Shown one piece after another: positions 1-8,386 of a DNA stretch of 64,000 nt. Source of the stretch: DASQFI01 sp035633215 (GTDB lineage Bacteria; Acidobacteriota; Vicinamibacteria; Vicinamibacterales; SCN-69-37); the NCBI GenBank assembly GCA_035633215.1, contig DASQFI010000062.1:124001-188000 (forward strand), in the 5' to 3' direction. Both the position numbers and the translations under genes were made by a program. The notes under the pieces were generated by a model. It was not told where the DNA came from. It searched no databases and saw only the letters and a list, made by a program, of their open reading frames with translations. How positions within the stretch are numbered: position 1 is the first letter of the stretch; the number at the start of each line of letters is the position of its first letter.

Positions 1-368
1 AGCGCCTGCAATGTCCGCTGCACGATGGCGAAGACGAGCAACGCGCAGAGGAGATGGATGCCAACGTTCACGATGTGGTACCCGCGCACCTCCAGTCCTC
101 CGAAGGCGTAATTGATCGCGAATGTGGCATTGACGAGCGGCCGGCCGGCGACTGACGTTTCCGTGGGCGGAGAGAGAACCGTCTCGATGTCACGCCAGTC
201 CTGGATCGAGGCATTGTCGAGCACGCTGTCGCGATCGTCGAAGATGAATGGGCCGGACAGGCTGTTCGAGTACGTCAGCGCCCCGGCGAGAAGAATCGCG
301 GCGAGGCGCAAGCGCGTACCGCTCGCCGGCACGTCCCGTGAAAGCCGCCGTCCCCTCGCGCGCTTCAT
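1..368 (-). CDS. TMTC-like multi-pass membrane protein, N-terminal part (runs off window)
   Basis: The ATG at 368-366 on the minus strand opens a frame that stays open to the window edge (122 codons seen). After a basic N-terminus comes a hydrophobic segment (about residues 20-35), then a luminal/periplasmic-type motif, GPFIFDDRDSVLDN. Further on are GRPLVN and GYHIVNVGIHLL, with a second hydrophobic helix. A first-loop acidic FDD motif followed by GRPL(L/V)N and GYHxVN is typical of the TMTC/PMT-like (GT-C fold) membrane proteins that usually carry C-terminal TPRs. I infer a glycosyltransferase-like or TPR membrane protein; the catalytic and TPR parts lie outside the window. The start lies 7 nt after the stop of the sulfatase-TPR gene, so the two are probably cotranscribed. 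Confidence 0.7.
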   Translation of the reverse strand, partial: MKRARGRRLSRDVPASGTRLRLAAILLAGALTYSNSLSGPFIFDDRDSVLDNASIQDWRDIETVLSPPTETSVAGRPLVNATFAINYAFGGLEVRGYHIVNVGIHLLCALLVFAIVQRTLQA

Positions 369-375
369 GCGGCTG

Positions 376-2616
376 CTATCTTCCCTCCAGGATTCTGCGG
401 ATCGTCGCGATGTCCTGCTGATGGAGGGCTGGCGGCGCGGTTGCCAGATATTGCTCGCCGTACGCGCGCGCCTCGACGTGGCGGCCGGCCGCCACGAGAT
501 TGATCGTAAGGTTGAACAAGGCGTCGAGCGCCATGCCGTCGATCGCGACCGCGCGCGCCCACGCGTCGATCGCCTCGGCCTTGCGGTTGGTCGTCGCCAG
601 CACGACCCCGAGAGCGGTATGGGCACCGGGCAGGTTCGGATCGACGTCGAGCGCGCGGCGGAGCGACGCCTCCGCGCCAGCGTAGTCCTTGGCTTGAAGC
701 TGCACGATGCCGATGTTCTCGTAGGCGAGGCCGTTCCTCGGGTCCAGCGCGAGCAGATGTTTGAAGGTCCGCATCGCGTCGCCACGCCGCCCGGCCAATT
801 GATAGGCGTTGCCGAGCGCGATGAGCGCGTCGGGATCGTCTCCGGCCGTCTGCTCGAGCAGCGCAATCGCCCGATCGGCTTGCCCGGATTCCACCAGGTA
901 CTGCCCGAGCTTGATCCGCACTTCGCTCTGCGTGACGTTGTTTCTGAGCGCCAGCTCGAGCGTGGCAATCGCCTCGCGAGGGCGCCCGGTCCGCCAATAG
1001 ACGAGCGCGAGCTTCCGATAGGCGTCTTCGGTGTCTGGCCGCCGGGCGATGACGCCCCGGTACAACTCGATGGCCTCGTGCGGGCGTCCCTGCTCGGACG
1101 CGTGCGCCGCCCGGTTCATCGCCTGCTCGATCTCGATGAGCCGCTTGGGATCGTCTGCCTCCGTGTATTTCTCCCGCACCCCCGCCACGGCGCCGCCGAT
1201 GTAGCCGAGCGACCTCAGCCGCTCGATCGTATCGGGCGTCTCGGCTCGCGGCCGCCCGGGCGGCGCGACATCAAAGGTCCGCAGAGCGTTCAGCATCACC
1301 TGGCCGCGATCGGTCCGGAGCGCGGCGATGTTGCGCGCTTCCTGCGGATCGGCGGAGAGGTCGTACAGCTCGGCGATCGGCAGATCGATGAACTTCTCGC
1401 GGCCGACGATGACGCCTCGGAGCGGCGCCCAGCCGCGCGTGACGGTCGCGGTCATCGCCTCGAAATACGACGGCCGGTCATCGCCACGGCCCGCGGCGAT
1501 GATGGGGCGCAGCGACGAGCCTGGTCGTGTGACGCCGTTCTCGGACGTCGTTTTCGTCGCGGCGTCCGGGCCCGCGCCGACAACATCGAGCAGCGTCGGC
1601 AGAAGGTCCACGTGCCGTACGGGCGTCTCGATCACGACGCCTCGAGGCTTGGGGCTGGACGCTTGCCTGCCCGCCGAAGCTCGAAGAGCGAAGGCGGGAG
1701 GCTTGGACCCCGCCATCTCGGCCACGATGAGCGGGACGCGCAGTGTCGATTCGTAGGCAAATACGCTGTGTGTGAGCTCGCCATGATCGCCCAGACCCTC
1801 GCCGTGATCGGCGGTGACGATGACGAGGGTCGGGCGCGGCTGGGCGCCGAGCCGGTCGAAGAGCGGACCGAGCGCAAAGTCGGTCCAGGACACTTCACCC
1901 AGATACGGATCGGCCTGGAAGCGGGCGGCCCAATCGTCTGGAGGCTGGTAGGTCACGTGCGGGTCGTAGACGTGGGTCCACGCGAACCACTTGCCGGACT
2001 GTCGGCCGATCCAGTCGAGCGCGGAGGTCACAACCGCGTCGGCGCGACGCTCGCGTTCGCCGGTTTCCCCGCTCGATGACGCCTGGCTGAGTCTGTCGTC
2101 GTAGAGGTCGAACCCGATGGCAAGGCCGAAGCGACGATCGAGCGGGAAGCCGCCGATGAAGGCGCCGGTGGCGAAGCCCTGCGCCTTGAGCAGCGTCGCA
2201 GCCGTCGGCTCCGTCGGCCGCAGCCGGTAGCCGGTGTTGTCGCGGATGCCGTGCTCGTACGGATAGCGGCCCGTCAGGATGCTCGCGTGCGACGGCAGCG
2301 TCACGACCGCCTGCGCGTGCGCGAAGTCGAAGCGCGCGCCATGAGCGGCAAGCCGGTCCAGGTTTGGCGTCAGCGCCCGCCCGCCATACGAACCGAGCGC
2401 ATCGGCGCGCAGCGTGTCGATGGTGACGAGCAGGACGTTGCGATCCGCGTTGACGTCGAGCGCGAATGCGGCCGGGGCACGCAGCCACCACCACACACTC
2501 AGCGCGGAGATCGCCAACGCCGCCGCGGCGAAAACGAGAGCGATCGGAATGCGACGCGCCGGGGACGGCTGATGTCCGGCGTGGGGCCTGGCCGTCGTGC
2601 GCGGTTTCTTGGCCAT
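376..2616 (-). CDS. Membrane-anchored sulfatase-fold protein with C-terminal TPRs
   Basis: A 746-residue protein: basic N-terminus, one transmembrane helix (about 22-45), an alkaline-phosphatase-superfamily sulfatase domain (about 58-470) and TPR repeats (about 520-740). Metal-site motifs are visible: NVLLVTIDTLRAD (Asp67) and TADHGEGLGDHGELTH. The usual formylglycine motif C-x-P-x-R is replaced by T-L-P-S-H (Thr106), so a classical Cys-type sulfatase is unlikely; Thr nucleophiles occur in phosphotransferases and phosphodiesterases of this superfamily. I chose MAKKPR at 2616 because the 23 codons upstream run into a palindromic repeat. Likely an envelope enzyme with a periplasmic active site; substrate unknown. 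Paralogue of the neighbour at 2694-4910. Confidence 0.85.
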   Translation of the reverse strand: MAKKPRTTARPHAGHQPSPARRIPIALVFAAAALAISALSVWWWLRAPAAFALDVNADRNVLLVTIDTLRADALGSYGGRALTPNLDRLAAHGARFDFAHAQAVVTLPSHASILTGRYPYEHGIRDNTGYRLRPTEPTAATLLKAQGFATGAFIGGFPLDRRFGLAIGFDLYDDRLSQASSSGETGERERRADAVVTSALDWIGRQSGKWFAWTHVYDPHVTYQPPDDWAARFQADPYLGEVSWTDFALGPLFDRLGAQPRPTLVIVTADHGEGLGDHGELTHSVFAYESTLRVPLIVAEMAGSKPPAFALRASAGRQASSPKPRGVVIETPVRHVDLLPTLLDVVGAGPDAATKTTSENGVTRPGSSLRPIIAAGRGDDRPSYFEAMTATVTRGWAPLRGVIVGREKFIDLPIAELYDLSADPQEARNIAALRTDRGQVMLNALRTFDVAPPGRPRAETPDTIERLRSLGYIGGAVAGVREKYTEADDPKRLIEIEQAMNRAAHASEQGRPHEAIELYRGVIARRPDTEDAYRKLALVYWRTGRPREAIATLELALRNNVTQSEVRIKLGQYLVESGQADRAIALLEQTAGDDPDALIALGNAYQLAGRRGDAMRTFKHLLALDPRNGLAYENIGIVQLQAKDYAGAEASLRRALDVDPNLPGAHTALGVVLATTNRKAEAIDAWARAVAIDGMALDALFNLTINLVAAGRHVEARAYGEQYLATAPPALHQQDIATIRRILEGR

Positions 2617-2626
2617 AGGGCGAAAT

Positions 2627-2679
2627 GTAGGCCGGCCCTTAAGGGCCGGCGCACAGGCGGGGCTGAAGCCCCGCCCTAC
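2627..2679. repeat. Double palindrome bounded by GTAG...CTAC
   Basis: Two adjacent hairpins: a perfect 20-nt palindrome GCCGGCCCTT/AAGGGCCGGC, then GGCGGGGCT-GA-AGCCCCGCC. The whole is bounded by GTAG at 2627 and CTAC ending at 2679. It lies 14 nt past the stop of the 2694-4910 gene and just upstream of the next start. The same design recurs at 42551-42620 and 50543-50601, and as a single hairpin at 33446. It could serve as a terminator or a REP-like dispersed element. Confidence 0.75.
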
Positions 2680-2693
2680 ACGCATTCTCGTTG

Positions 2694-4910
2694 CTACCCA
2701 CCGCTCAGGTATCTCCGCATCTGATCGATGTCCGCCCGGTAGAGTGCCGGCGGGGCCGTGGCCACGAACCGCTGCGCGTACTCGCGGGCTTCGTTGAGCC
2801 GGCCGGCCTCGACGAGCAGAATGGTCAAGTTATAGAGCGCGTCGAACTCGCTGCCGTCGAGCGCAACGGCACGCTTCCAGCTTTCAATGGCGTCGCTCTT
2901 GCGTCCGGTTTCCGCCAGAATGACGCCGAGCGTCGTGTACGCCTTCGCCAGATCGGGATCGGCATCGAGCGCCTGCCGCGCCAGGACCTCGGCCTCCTTG
3001 AGCCCGCGCGCCCGGTCCGAAGGGTTCCTGGCGGCCCGGGCCTCCTTCAGGACAATCGACGCGAGGTTCTGGTACGCGAGTCCGTTCGTCGGATCGAGCG
3101 CCAGTACGCGCTTGAAGATCCGAATCGCGTCGGCATGACGGCCGGCGCCGCCGTACGCCACGCCAAGACCATTCAGCGCCTCGACATCGTCGGTCGGCAG
3201 CGTCTCGAGCACCTTGATGGCGCGGGCGCTGTCCGTGCGGCTTTCGGCAAGGTAGATGCCGAGTCGAATCCGTACATCGCGGTCCGGTGCGCCGTTGGCC
3301 AAAGCCTTCTCGAGTGTCGCGATCGCGGCCCGTGGCTCACCAGCTTCCCAGTATGCGTACGCCAGCTGGATATACGCATCCGCGGTGTCCGGCCGCCGCG
3401 TGATGACGCTATCGAGCATCGCGATCGCGTCTTGAACTCTGCCGCTCCGATAGAGCTCGCTGGCTGTGTGCAGATCCTGGTCGACCTTGACAAGGCGCTT
3501 CGGATCGTCCGCTTCGGTGTAGGTCTGGCGCGCGGGCGCGCTGCCCGTCACGTAACCGAGCGATCGGAGCGCCGCGGTCACCTCGACCGGTTCCGGCCCC
3601 GGGCGTGCCGGCGGCGCGACGTTGTAGCCGCGCAGCAGGTTGGCCATCACCTGCGCGCGATCGGGCTGCTCGGCCGCGTGGTTCCTCGCTTCCTGCGGAT
3701 CGGCGGCGAGGTCGTACAGCTCCGGAATGGGCAGATCGATGAACTTGTTTTTGCCGGCAAGCACGCCGCGGAGCGGGGCCCAACCGCGAACGAGATTGTA
3801 GGTCATCGACTCGAAGTAGGCGGGCCGGTCAGCGCCCTGTCCGGCGCGAATGACGTCACGAAGCGACGATCCTGGAAGCGAGTCGTCCGCCGCGCCGCCG
3901 ACGGCGTCAAGCACGGTCGGCGCGATGTCGATCTGCCGGACCGGCGTGTCGATGACGACGCCGCGCGACCGACTGGCGCGGGAGGCGGTGGTCCCCGCGA
4001 CTCGAGCAATGATCAGCGGCACCCGCAGGGTCGCCTCGTACGCGAACATGCCGTGCGTCAACTCCCCATGATCGCCCAGGCTTTCCCCGTGATCGGCTGT
4101 GACGATGACAAGTGTCGGCCGCGAGAGGGTCGCCAGACGATCGAAGAGCGGTCCGAGCGCGTGGTCGACCCACGCCACTTCGCCGTAGTAGGGCTGCGTG
4201 GGGTATGTCGCACGGTACTCGTCCGGGGGCGTATACGGCGAGTGCGGGTCGAAGACGTGCACCCAGGCAAAGAATTGACCGGCCTGACGGCCGATCCAGT
4301 CACCAGCCCGCGAGACGACGAGGTCGGCGCGGCGCTCCGGCATGGACACGGAGGTGGCGACATCCATTTCGGGCATCTGGTCGTCGTAGGCATCGAACCC
4401 TGGCGTCAGGCCGAACCGCTTCGTGAGCGGAAACCCGCCGACGAACGCACCGGTCGAAAAGCCGATGGCCTTGAGCCGCGTCGCGAGCGTCGCCGTGCCC
4501 TCCTTGACTCGAAACCCGCTGTTGTCGCGCATGCCGTGTTCGTACGGGTACCGGCCCGTCAGTATCGTCGTGTGGGACGGCAGCGTCACTACCGCATGCG
4601 AGTGCGCGAAGGTGAAGCGCGTGCCATGGGCGGCGAGCCGATCGAGGTTGGGGGTCTGGGCCGGGCCGCCGTAGGAGGACAACGCATCGGCCCGAAGCGT
4701 GTCGATCGTCACGAGCAGGACATTCTGATCGGCTTGCGGCTCGAGCACGAACGGCCTCGCGCGCGGCCACCACAGCAGCGCGGCGACGATGATCGCGAGC
4801 GCGAGAGCGCCGACGGCGCCCCAACTCACGAGGGGACGGCGCACCGGAGCGCGTTTGAGCTCGCGCGAGCTGTTCCCGCGTCGCTTACGGGGTGGCTTCG
4901 AGGTGTTCAA
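2694..4910 (-). CDS. Membrane-anchored sulfatase-fold protein with C-terminal TPRs (paralogue)
   Basis: A 738-residue protein with the same order as its downstream neighbour: Lys/Arg-rich cytoplasmic tail, transmembrane helix (about 28-48), sulfatase-fold domain starting NVLLVTIDTLRAD, then TPR-type helical repeats (about 500-735). Metal-ligand segments TADHGESLGDHGELTH and the PSHTTILTGRYP loop are intact, but the nucleophile position is again Thr (Thr109 in T-L-P-S-H) instead of Cys or Ser. The two genes look like a tandem duplication. ATG at 4910 gives a natural N-terminus right after a REP-like palindrome. Function on a sulfate, phosphate or other ester cannot be decided from sequence. 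Confidence 0.85.
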   Translation of the reverse strand: MNTSKPPRKRRGNSSRELKRAPVRRPLVSWGAVGALALAIIVAALLWWPRARPFVLEPQADQNVLLVTIDTLRADALSSYGGPAQTPNLDRLAAHGTRFTFAHSHAVVTLPSHTTILTGRYPYEHGMRDNSGFRVKEGTATLATRLKAIGFSTGAFVGGFPLTKRFGLTPGFDAYDDQMPEMDVATSVSMPERRADLVVSRAGDWIGRQAGQFFAWVHVFDPHSPYTPPDEYRATYPTQPYYGEVAWVDHALGPLFDRLATLSRPTLVIVTADHGESLGDHGELTHGMFAYEATLRVPLIIARVAGTTASRASRSRGVVIDTPVRQIDIAPTVLDAVGGAADDSLPGSSLRDVIRAGQGADRPAYFESMTYNLVRGWAPLRGVLAGKNKFIDLPIPELYDLAADPQEARNHAAEQPDRAQVMANLLRGYNVAPPARPGPEPVEVTAALRSLGYVTGSAPARQTYTEADDPKRLVKVDQDLHTASELYRSGRVQDAIAMLDSVITRRPDTADAYIQLAYAYWEAGEPRAAIATLEKALANGAPDRDVRIRLGIYLAESRTDSARAIKVLETLPTDDVEALNGLGVAYGGAGRHADAIRIFKRVLALDPTNGLAYQNLASIVLKEARAARNPSDRARGLKEAEVLARQALDADPDLAKAYTTLGVILAETGRKSDAIESWKRAVALDGSEFDALYNLTILLVEAGRLNEAREYAQRFVATAPPALYRADIDQMRRYLSGG

Positions 4911-4919
4911 GGCGATCTA

Positions 4920-4990
4920 AGGGGTCAGGTCTTGTATTGAAACATTCGATGGTCGGTTGGCCGAATGTTGCAATACAAGACCTGACCCCT
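4920..4990. repeat. REP-like 71-bp imperfect palindrome
   Basis: The 20-nt arms AGGGGTCAGGTCTTGTATTG (4920-4939) and its exact complement (4971-4990) enclose a second pair, AACATTCG/CGAATGTT. The element sits between two minus-strand genes, 15 nt past the stop of the VWA gene. Sequences beginning GGGGTCAGGTCTTG resemble the hairpins mobilised by REP-associated Y1 transposases, but no such transposase is in this window. A half-related TGACCCCCGAGGTC follows at about 4991 and reappears as a full palindrome at 22587. Confidence 0.75.
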
Positions 4991-5005
4991 TGACCCCCGA
5001 GGTCT

Positions 5006-5938
5006 TTACTGTGGAGCCCAGACGGGTGCGTACAGCTTGAGGCCCGGACGAGCCACAGCGACCTCTACGAGTTTCGCAGTCGTCGTCCCTGCCGGGCGCT
5101 TGTAGCTCACCTCGTATTGCGACGTCAGCGCGTCGGCGTAACCCTTGAGCACGTTCTCGACCGCTGACTGGCCCAAAATGAACTCACGCTTGCCGCCCGT
5201 GTTTCGCGTCAGGGTGTCGAGCACGAGGTCCCGAACCGGATTGCGCAGGGAACCCGTCTGCAGCGAGACGGCCCAGAGCTGCACGCCGGACTTTCTCAAC
5301 TCGTCGTTAATCCTCTGCGGCTGCTCGCGACTTTGCTCCTCGCCCGGCTCGATATTGAGGATGACGATGGCGCGTCTTGGGCTCGCTCTCTTGCCCAGGT
5401 TCTTGCTCGCTTCCATGAGCGCCTCGAGCAGAACGGATGCGGCATCAGGTTTCGGGAAGAGCCGATTGATGCCCTTCTCGAGGTCGGCGGTTTTCGCGGT
5501 GAAGTTCGTGATCGTGATCGCCGCCTGGCCGAACTCCATCAGCGACATCTGTGACTCGGGGCTGGCGGCGGCGATCTGCCGGACAAACGACGTGAGCGAC
5601 ACGCGAATGTCGCGGATCAACTCGCTCGAACCCGCCCTACCCGCGCTAAAGCCGCTTCCGCCTGCCGCCTTCGACGTGTCGCCGAGCAGAGTAATGAACA
5701 GCGGCTGGGTGGCCGGCTTGACGCCACTCACCTCCCGAATGACTCCATCCTCTCGGATGCCGAACTCGGCAGCCGCGAGATCTTTGACCGGCTTAGCGTC
5801 AGAATCGAGGACCGTCACGAAGATGGACTTGTCGGCCGCTGTCTGCGTTCGGGCCGCGACCGTCGACATGAGCGCCCAACCGGCAACGACCAGCACGAGT
5901 GGCAGCAAAACCGGGCAGCGGCGGATGCGAAAGGTCAT
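5006..5938 (-). CDS. Secreted VWFA-related protein (acidobacterial type)
   Basis: A 310-residue protein with an N-terminal signal sequence (hydrophobic about 10-30, ending near TVAARTQ). An Ig/Cna-like start follows (KSIFVTVLDSDAKPVKDL, EFGIREDG), then a von Willebrand A fold with LFITLLGDTSKA, and late strands up to LKLYAPVWAPQ. This matches the VWFA-related domain family expanded in Acidobacteria. The metal-ion site is only partly kept: D-T-S is present, but the third MIDAS residue is Ala. Probably a periplasmic or extracellular protein-binding module. It is divergent from the fadN-like gene, with 33 bp between the start codons, so regulatory sequences of the two must overlap. Confidence 0.8.
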   Translation of the reverse strand: MTFRIRRCPVLLPLVLVVAGWALMSTVAARTQTAADKSIFVTVLDSDAKPVKDLAAAEFGIREDGVIREVSGVKPATQPLFITLLGDTSKAAGGSGFSAGRAGSSELIRDIRVSLTSFVRQIAAASPESQMSLMEFGQAAITITNFTAKTADLEKGINRLFPKPDAASVLLEALMEASKNLGKRASPRRAIVILNIEPGEEQSREQPQRINDELRKSGVQLWAVSLQTGSLRNPVRDLVLDTLTRNTGGKREFILGQSAVENVLKGYADALTSQYEVSYKRPAGTTTAKLVEVAVARPGLKLYAPVWAPQ

Positions 5939-5971
5939 AGTGGTGTCCCCGCTGAAGTATACCTAGATCCG

Positions 5972-8284
5972 ATGAGTCGTCCCTTTCGCTCCGTTGCGGT
6001 CCTCGGCGCCGGCACCATGGGTGCGCAGATCGCCGGGCATCTGGCCAATGCCGGGCTTTCCGTCCTGCTCCTCGACGTCACCACGAAAGCGGCATCTGAC
6101 GGACGCGACCGCCTGCGGACGCTCAAGCCGGATCCGCTCTTTCAGCCGGACATCGCGGGACTGATCCAGACAGGCAGCTTCGACGATCTGCCCTCGACGG
6201 CGACCGCGGACTGGATCATCGAAGCCATCGTCGAAGACCTGCCCGTCAAACAAGAGCTACTCGGCCGGCTCGAACCGTATCTGGGGCCACAGACGATCGT
6301 GTCGTCGAACACGTCGGGGATTCCGCTCGCCTCCATTGCCGGGAAGCGAAGCGAGTCCTTCAAGCGCCGCTGGCTCGGTACGCACTTCTTCAATCCACCG
6401 AGATACCTGCGTCTCGTCGAAATCATTCCGACGCCGGACACGGACCCAGAAGTGACCGCGCGGCTCGCCGCGTTCATCGATCGCCGGCTGGGCAAAGGAA
6501 CAGTCGTCGCGAACGACACGCCGGGGTTCATCGCCAACCGGATCGGGATCTTCGGCGCGCTTCGGCTCGTCGAGGCCGCCGCCGGCGGTGAGTTCACGAT
6601 CGAGGAAATCGACGCCATCACCGGACCAGCCATCGGCCGGCCAAAGAGCGCGACGTTCCGGACGCTCGACATCGCAGGCATCGACATCTTCCATCGCGTG
6701 ACCGACGACCTGGCGCGGCGGCTCACCTCGACGGAGGAACGCCGGCAGTTCGAGGCGCCAGAGTTGATCAGGAAAATGGTCGCAGCCGGACTGCTGGGCG
6801 AGAAACGCGGCGCGGGCTTCTATAAGAAGGTTATTGATATTAATGGGGGCGAGTCGAAAATCCTCACGCTCGATACCTCTGCCGTCGGAGCGGGCACGAG
6901 CGCATCGGAGCCGTACGTCACCAATCGTCCACCCAAACTCCCGGCGCTGGAGGCCGTCGCGTCTGCTCCGGTGGCCTCGCGATTGCGATCCCTGTTCGTC
7001 GCGAAGGACCGCGCCGGCGCCCTGCTCCGGCGGACGCTCGGGCCCACATTGATCTATGCCGCACGCGTGGCGCCCGAGGTCGCGAGTTCAATCGACGACG
7101 TGGACCGCGCGATGCGCTGGGGGTTCGGGTGGGAGCTGGGCCCATTCGAAACCTGGGACGCCATCGGCATCGAGACCGTCCTCGACTCGTGCGAAGTACC
7201 CGATCCGCCGCCCCTCGTCCGGGACCTTCTCGCGTCCGGACGGAAACAGTTCCGCGACGCTCCGCTGCCGCCGGCGCAGCCGGGACTGTTGATTCTGCAA
7301 TCCGCCAGGGCCCGCTCGAAGGTGGTCCGGCAGAATGCCGGGGCCAGCCTGGTCGATCTCGACGACGGCGTGCTGTGCGTCGAGTTCCATTCGAAGATGA
7401 ACGCCCTTGGCGGCGACGCGATCGAGATGCTGCAGGCCGGCGTGCGTGAGGCCGCCGCGAATTTCTCCGCGCTCGTCGTCGGCAACGACGCCGAGCACTT
7501 TTCGGCCGGCGCCAATCTCATGCTGCTGCTCCTCGAAGCGCAGGAGGGCAACTGGGATGAAGTGGATCTGATGGTCCGGTCGTTTCAGGGCGCGACGATG
7601 GCGCTCAAGACGTCGCCGGTGCCGGCCGTCGCGGCGCCCGGCGGGCTGGCTCTCGGCGGCGGGTGTGAAGTGTGTCTCCACACGGACCGCGTTCAGGCCG
7701 CGGCCGAGACGTACATCGGGCTCGTCGAAGTCGGCGTCGGACTGATTCCCGCCGGCGGCGGATCGAAAGAGATGCTGCTGCGAGCCGTGGATGGGACCGA
7801 CGCGGGCGGCGACACAGGGCAGAACGTCCAGTCGGCGTTCGCGACGATGGCCTTCGCGCGCGTCTCGACGAGCGGCGCCGACGCGCGGCGCCTCGGCTAC
7901 CTGCGCGATGTCGACGGCGTCACGATGAACCGCGAGCGCGTGCTCGCCGACGCCAAGGACGTGGCGCTGCGCCGTGTGCGCGAGGGCTATCAGCCGCCGA
8001 CGCCGCGGTCCGTCGTTCCGGTCGGAGGCGCCGATCTTCTGGCGGTCCTCTCGCTCGGCGTGCACCTGGCCCATCGGGCCGGCCGCATCAGCGACCACGA
8101 CGCGCTGATCGGGCGCAAGCTCGCCTGGATTCTGTCCGGCGGCGATCTCCCCCACCGCACGACAGTCTCCGAACAGTACTTGTTGGACCTCGAGCGTGAG
8201 GCGTTCTTGAGCCTGTGCGGCGAACGGAAGACACTCGAACGAATTGGGTACACACTGAAGACTGGAAAGCTTTTGAGGAATTAA
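5972..8284 (+). CDS. fadN: 3-hydroxyacyl-CoA dehydrogenase / enoyl-CoA hydratase fusion
   Basis: A 770-residue bifunctional beta-oxidation enzyme. The N-terminal NAD-binding dehydrogenase begins with GAGTMG (12-17) and keeps the catalytic His in GTHFFNPP (His138). A C-terminal 3HCDH helical domain spans about 190-430 with an internal repeat. The crotonase domain (about 450-740) has the oxyanion-hole motifs HFSAGANL and LALGGGCE and a Glu-containing GLVEVGVGLIPAGGG segment. Dehydrogenase-first order and length match FadN of Bacillus rather than FadB/FadJ, which have hydratase first. A thiolase and an acyl-CoA dehydrogenase lie downstream in the same direction, as in fadNAE. Cytosolic. Confidence 0.9.
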   Translation: MSRPFRSVAVLGAGTMGAQIAGHLANAGLSVLLLDVTTKAASDGRDRLRTLKPDPLFQPDIAGLIQTGSFDDLPSTATADWIIEAIVEDLPVKQELLGRLEPYLGPQTIVSSNTSGIPLASIAGKRSESFKRRWLGTHFFNPPRYLRLVEIIPTPDTDPEVTARLAAFIDRRLGKGTVVANDTPGFIANRIGIFGALRLVEAAAGGEFTIEEIDAITGPAIGRPKSATFRTLDIAGIDIFHRVTDDLARRLTSTEERRQFEAPELIRKMVAAGLLGEKRGAGFYKKVIDINGGESKILTLDTSAVGAGTSASEPYVTNRPPKLPALEAVASAPVASRLRSLFVAKDRAGALLRRTLGPTLIYAARVAPEVASSIDDVDRAMRWGFGWELGPFETWDAIGIETVLDSCEVPDPPPLVRDLLASGRKQFRDAPLPPAQPGLLILQSARARSKVVRQNAGASLVDLDDGVLCVEFHSKMNALGGDAIEMLQAGVREAAANFSALVVGNDAEHFSAGANLMLLLLEAQEGNWDEVDLMVRSFQGATMALKTSPVPAVAAPGGLALGGGCEVCLHTDRVQAAAETYIGLVEVGVGLIPAGGGSKEMLLRAVDGTDAGGDTGQNVQSAFATMAFARVSTSGADARRLGYLRDVDGVTMNRERVLADAKDVALRRVREGYQPPTPRSVVPVGGADLLAVLSLGVHLAHRAGRISDHDALIGRKLAWILSGGDLPHRTTVSEQYLLDLEREAFLSLCGERKTLERIGYTLKTGKLLRN

Positions 8285-8288
8285 TGGT

Positions 8289-8370
8289 CAGGGCAAAGGG
8301 CAGAGGGCAAAGGGCAAAGGGGAGGGGCTTTGACCTCTCCTTTGCCCTTTGCCCTTTGCCCTCTGCCCTG
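8289..8370. repeat. Inverted heptamer-repeat foldback (unit GGGCAAA)
   Basis: Left arm 8289-8327 is built from tandem GGGCAAA/GGGCAGA units; right arm 8334-8370 is the complementary CCCTTTG series. The loop is under 10 nt, so this is a hairpin with an arm of nearly 40 bp. It begins 5 nt after the fadN stop and ends before the GTG of the next gene. It may act as an intrinsic-type terminator or mRNA-stabilising hairpin; no T-run is present. Confidence 0.8.
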
Positions 8371-8386
8371 ATCTCAGGGGTCCGCT

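Noticed and set aside
112..2079. Long plus-strand reading frame opposite the sulfatase-TPR gene
   Set aside because: Antisense shadow of high-GC codon bias; Arg/Gly-rich translation with no recognisable motif. The same applies to long frames opposite 2694-4910, 11523-13352, 44088-45857 and 49297-50823.
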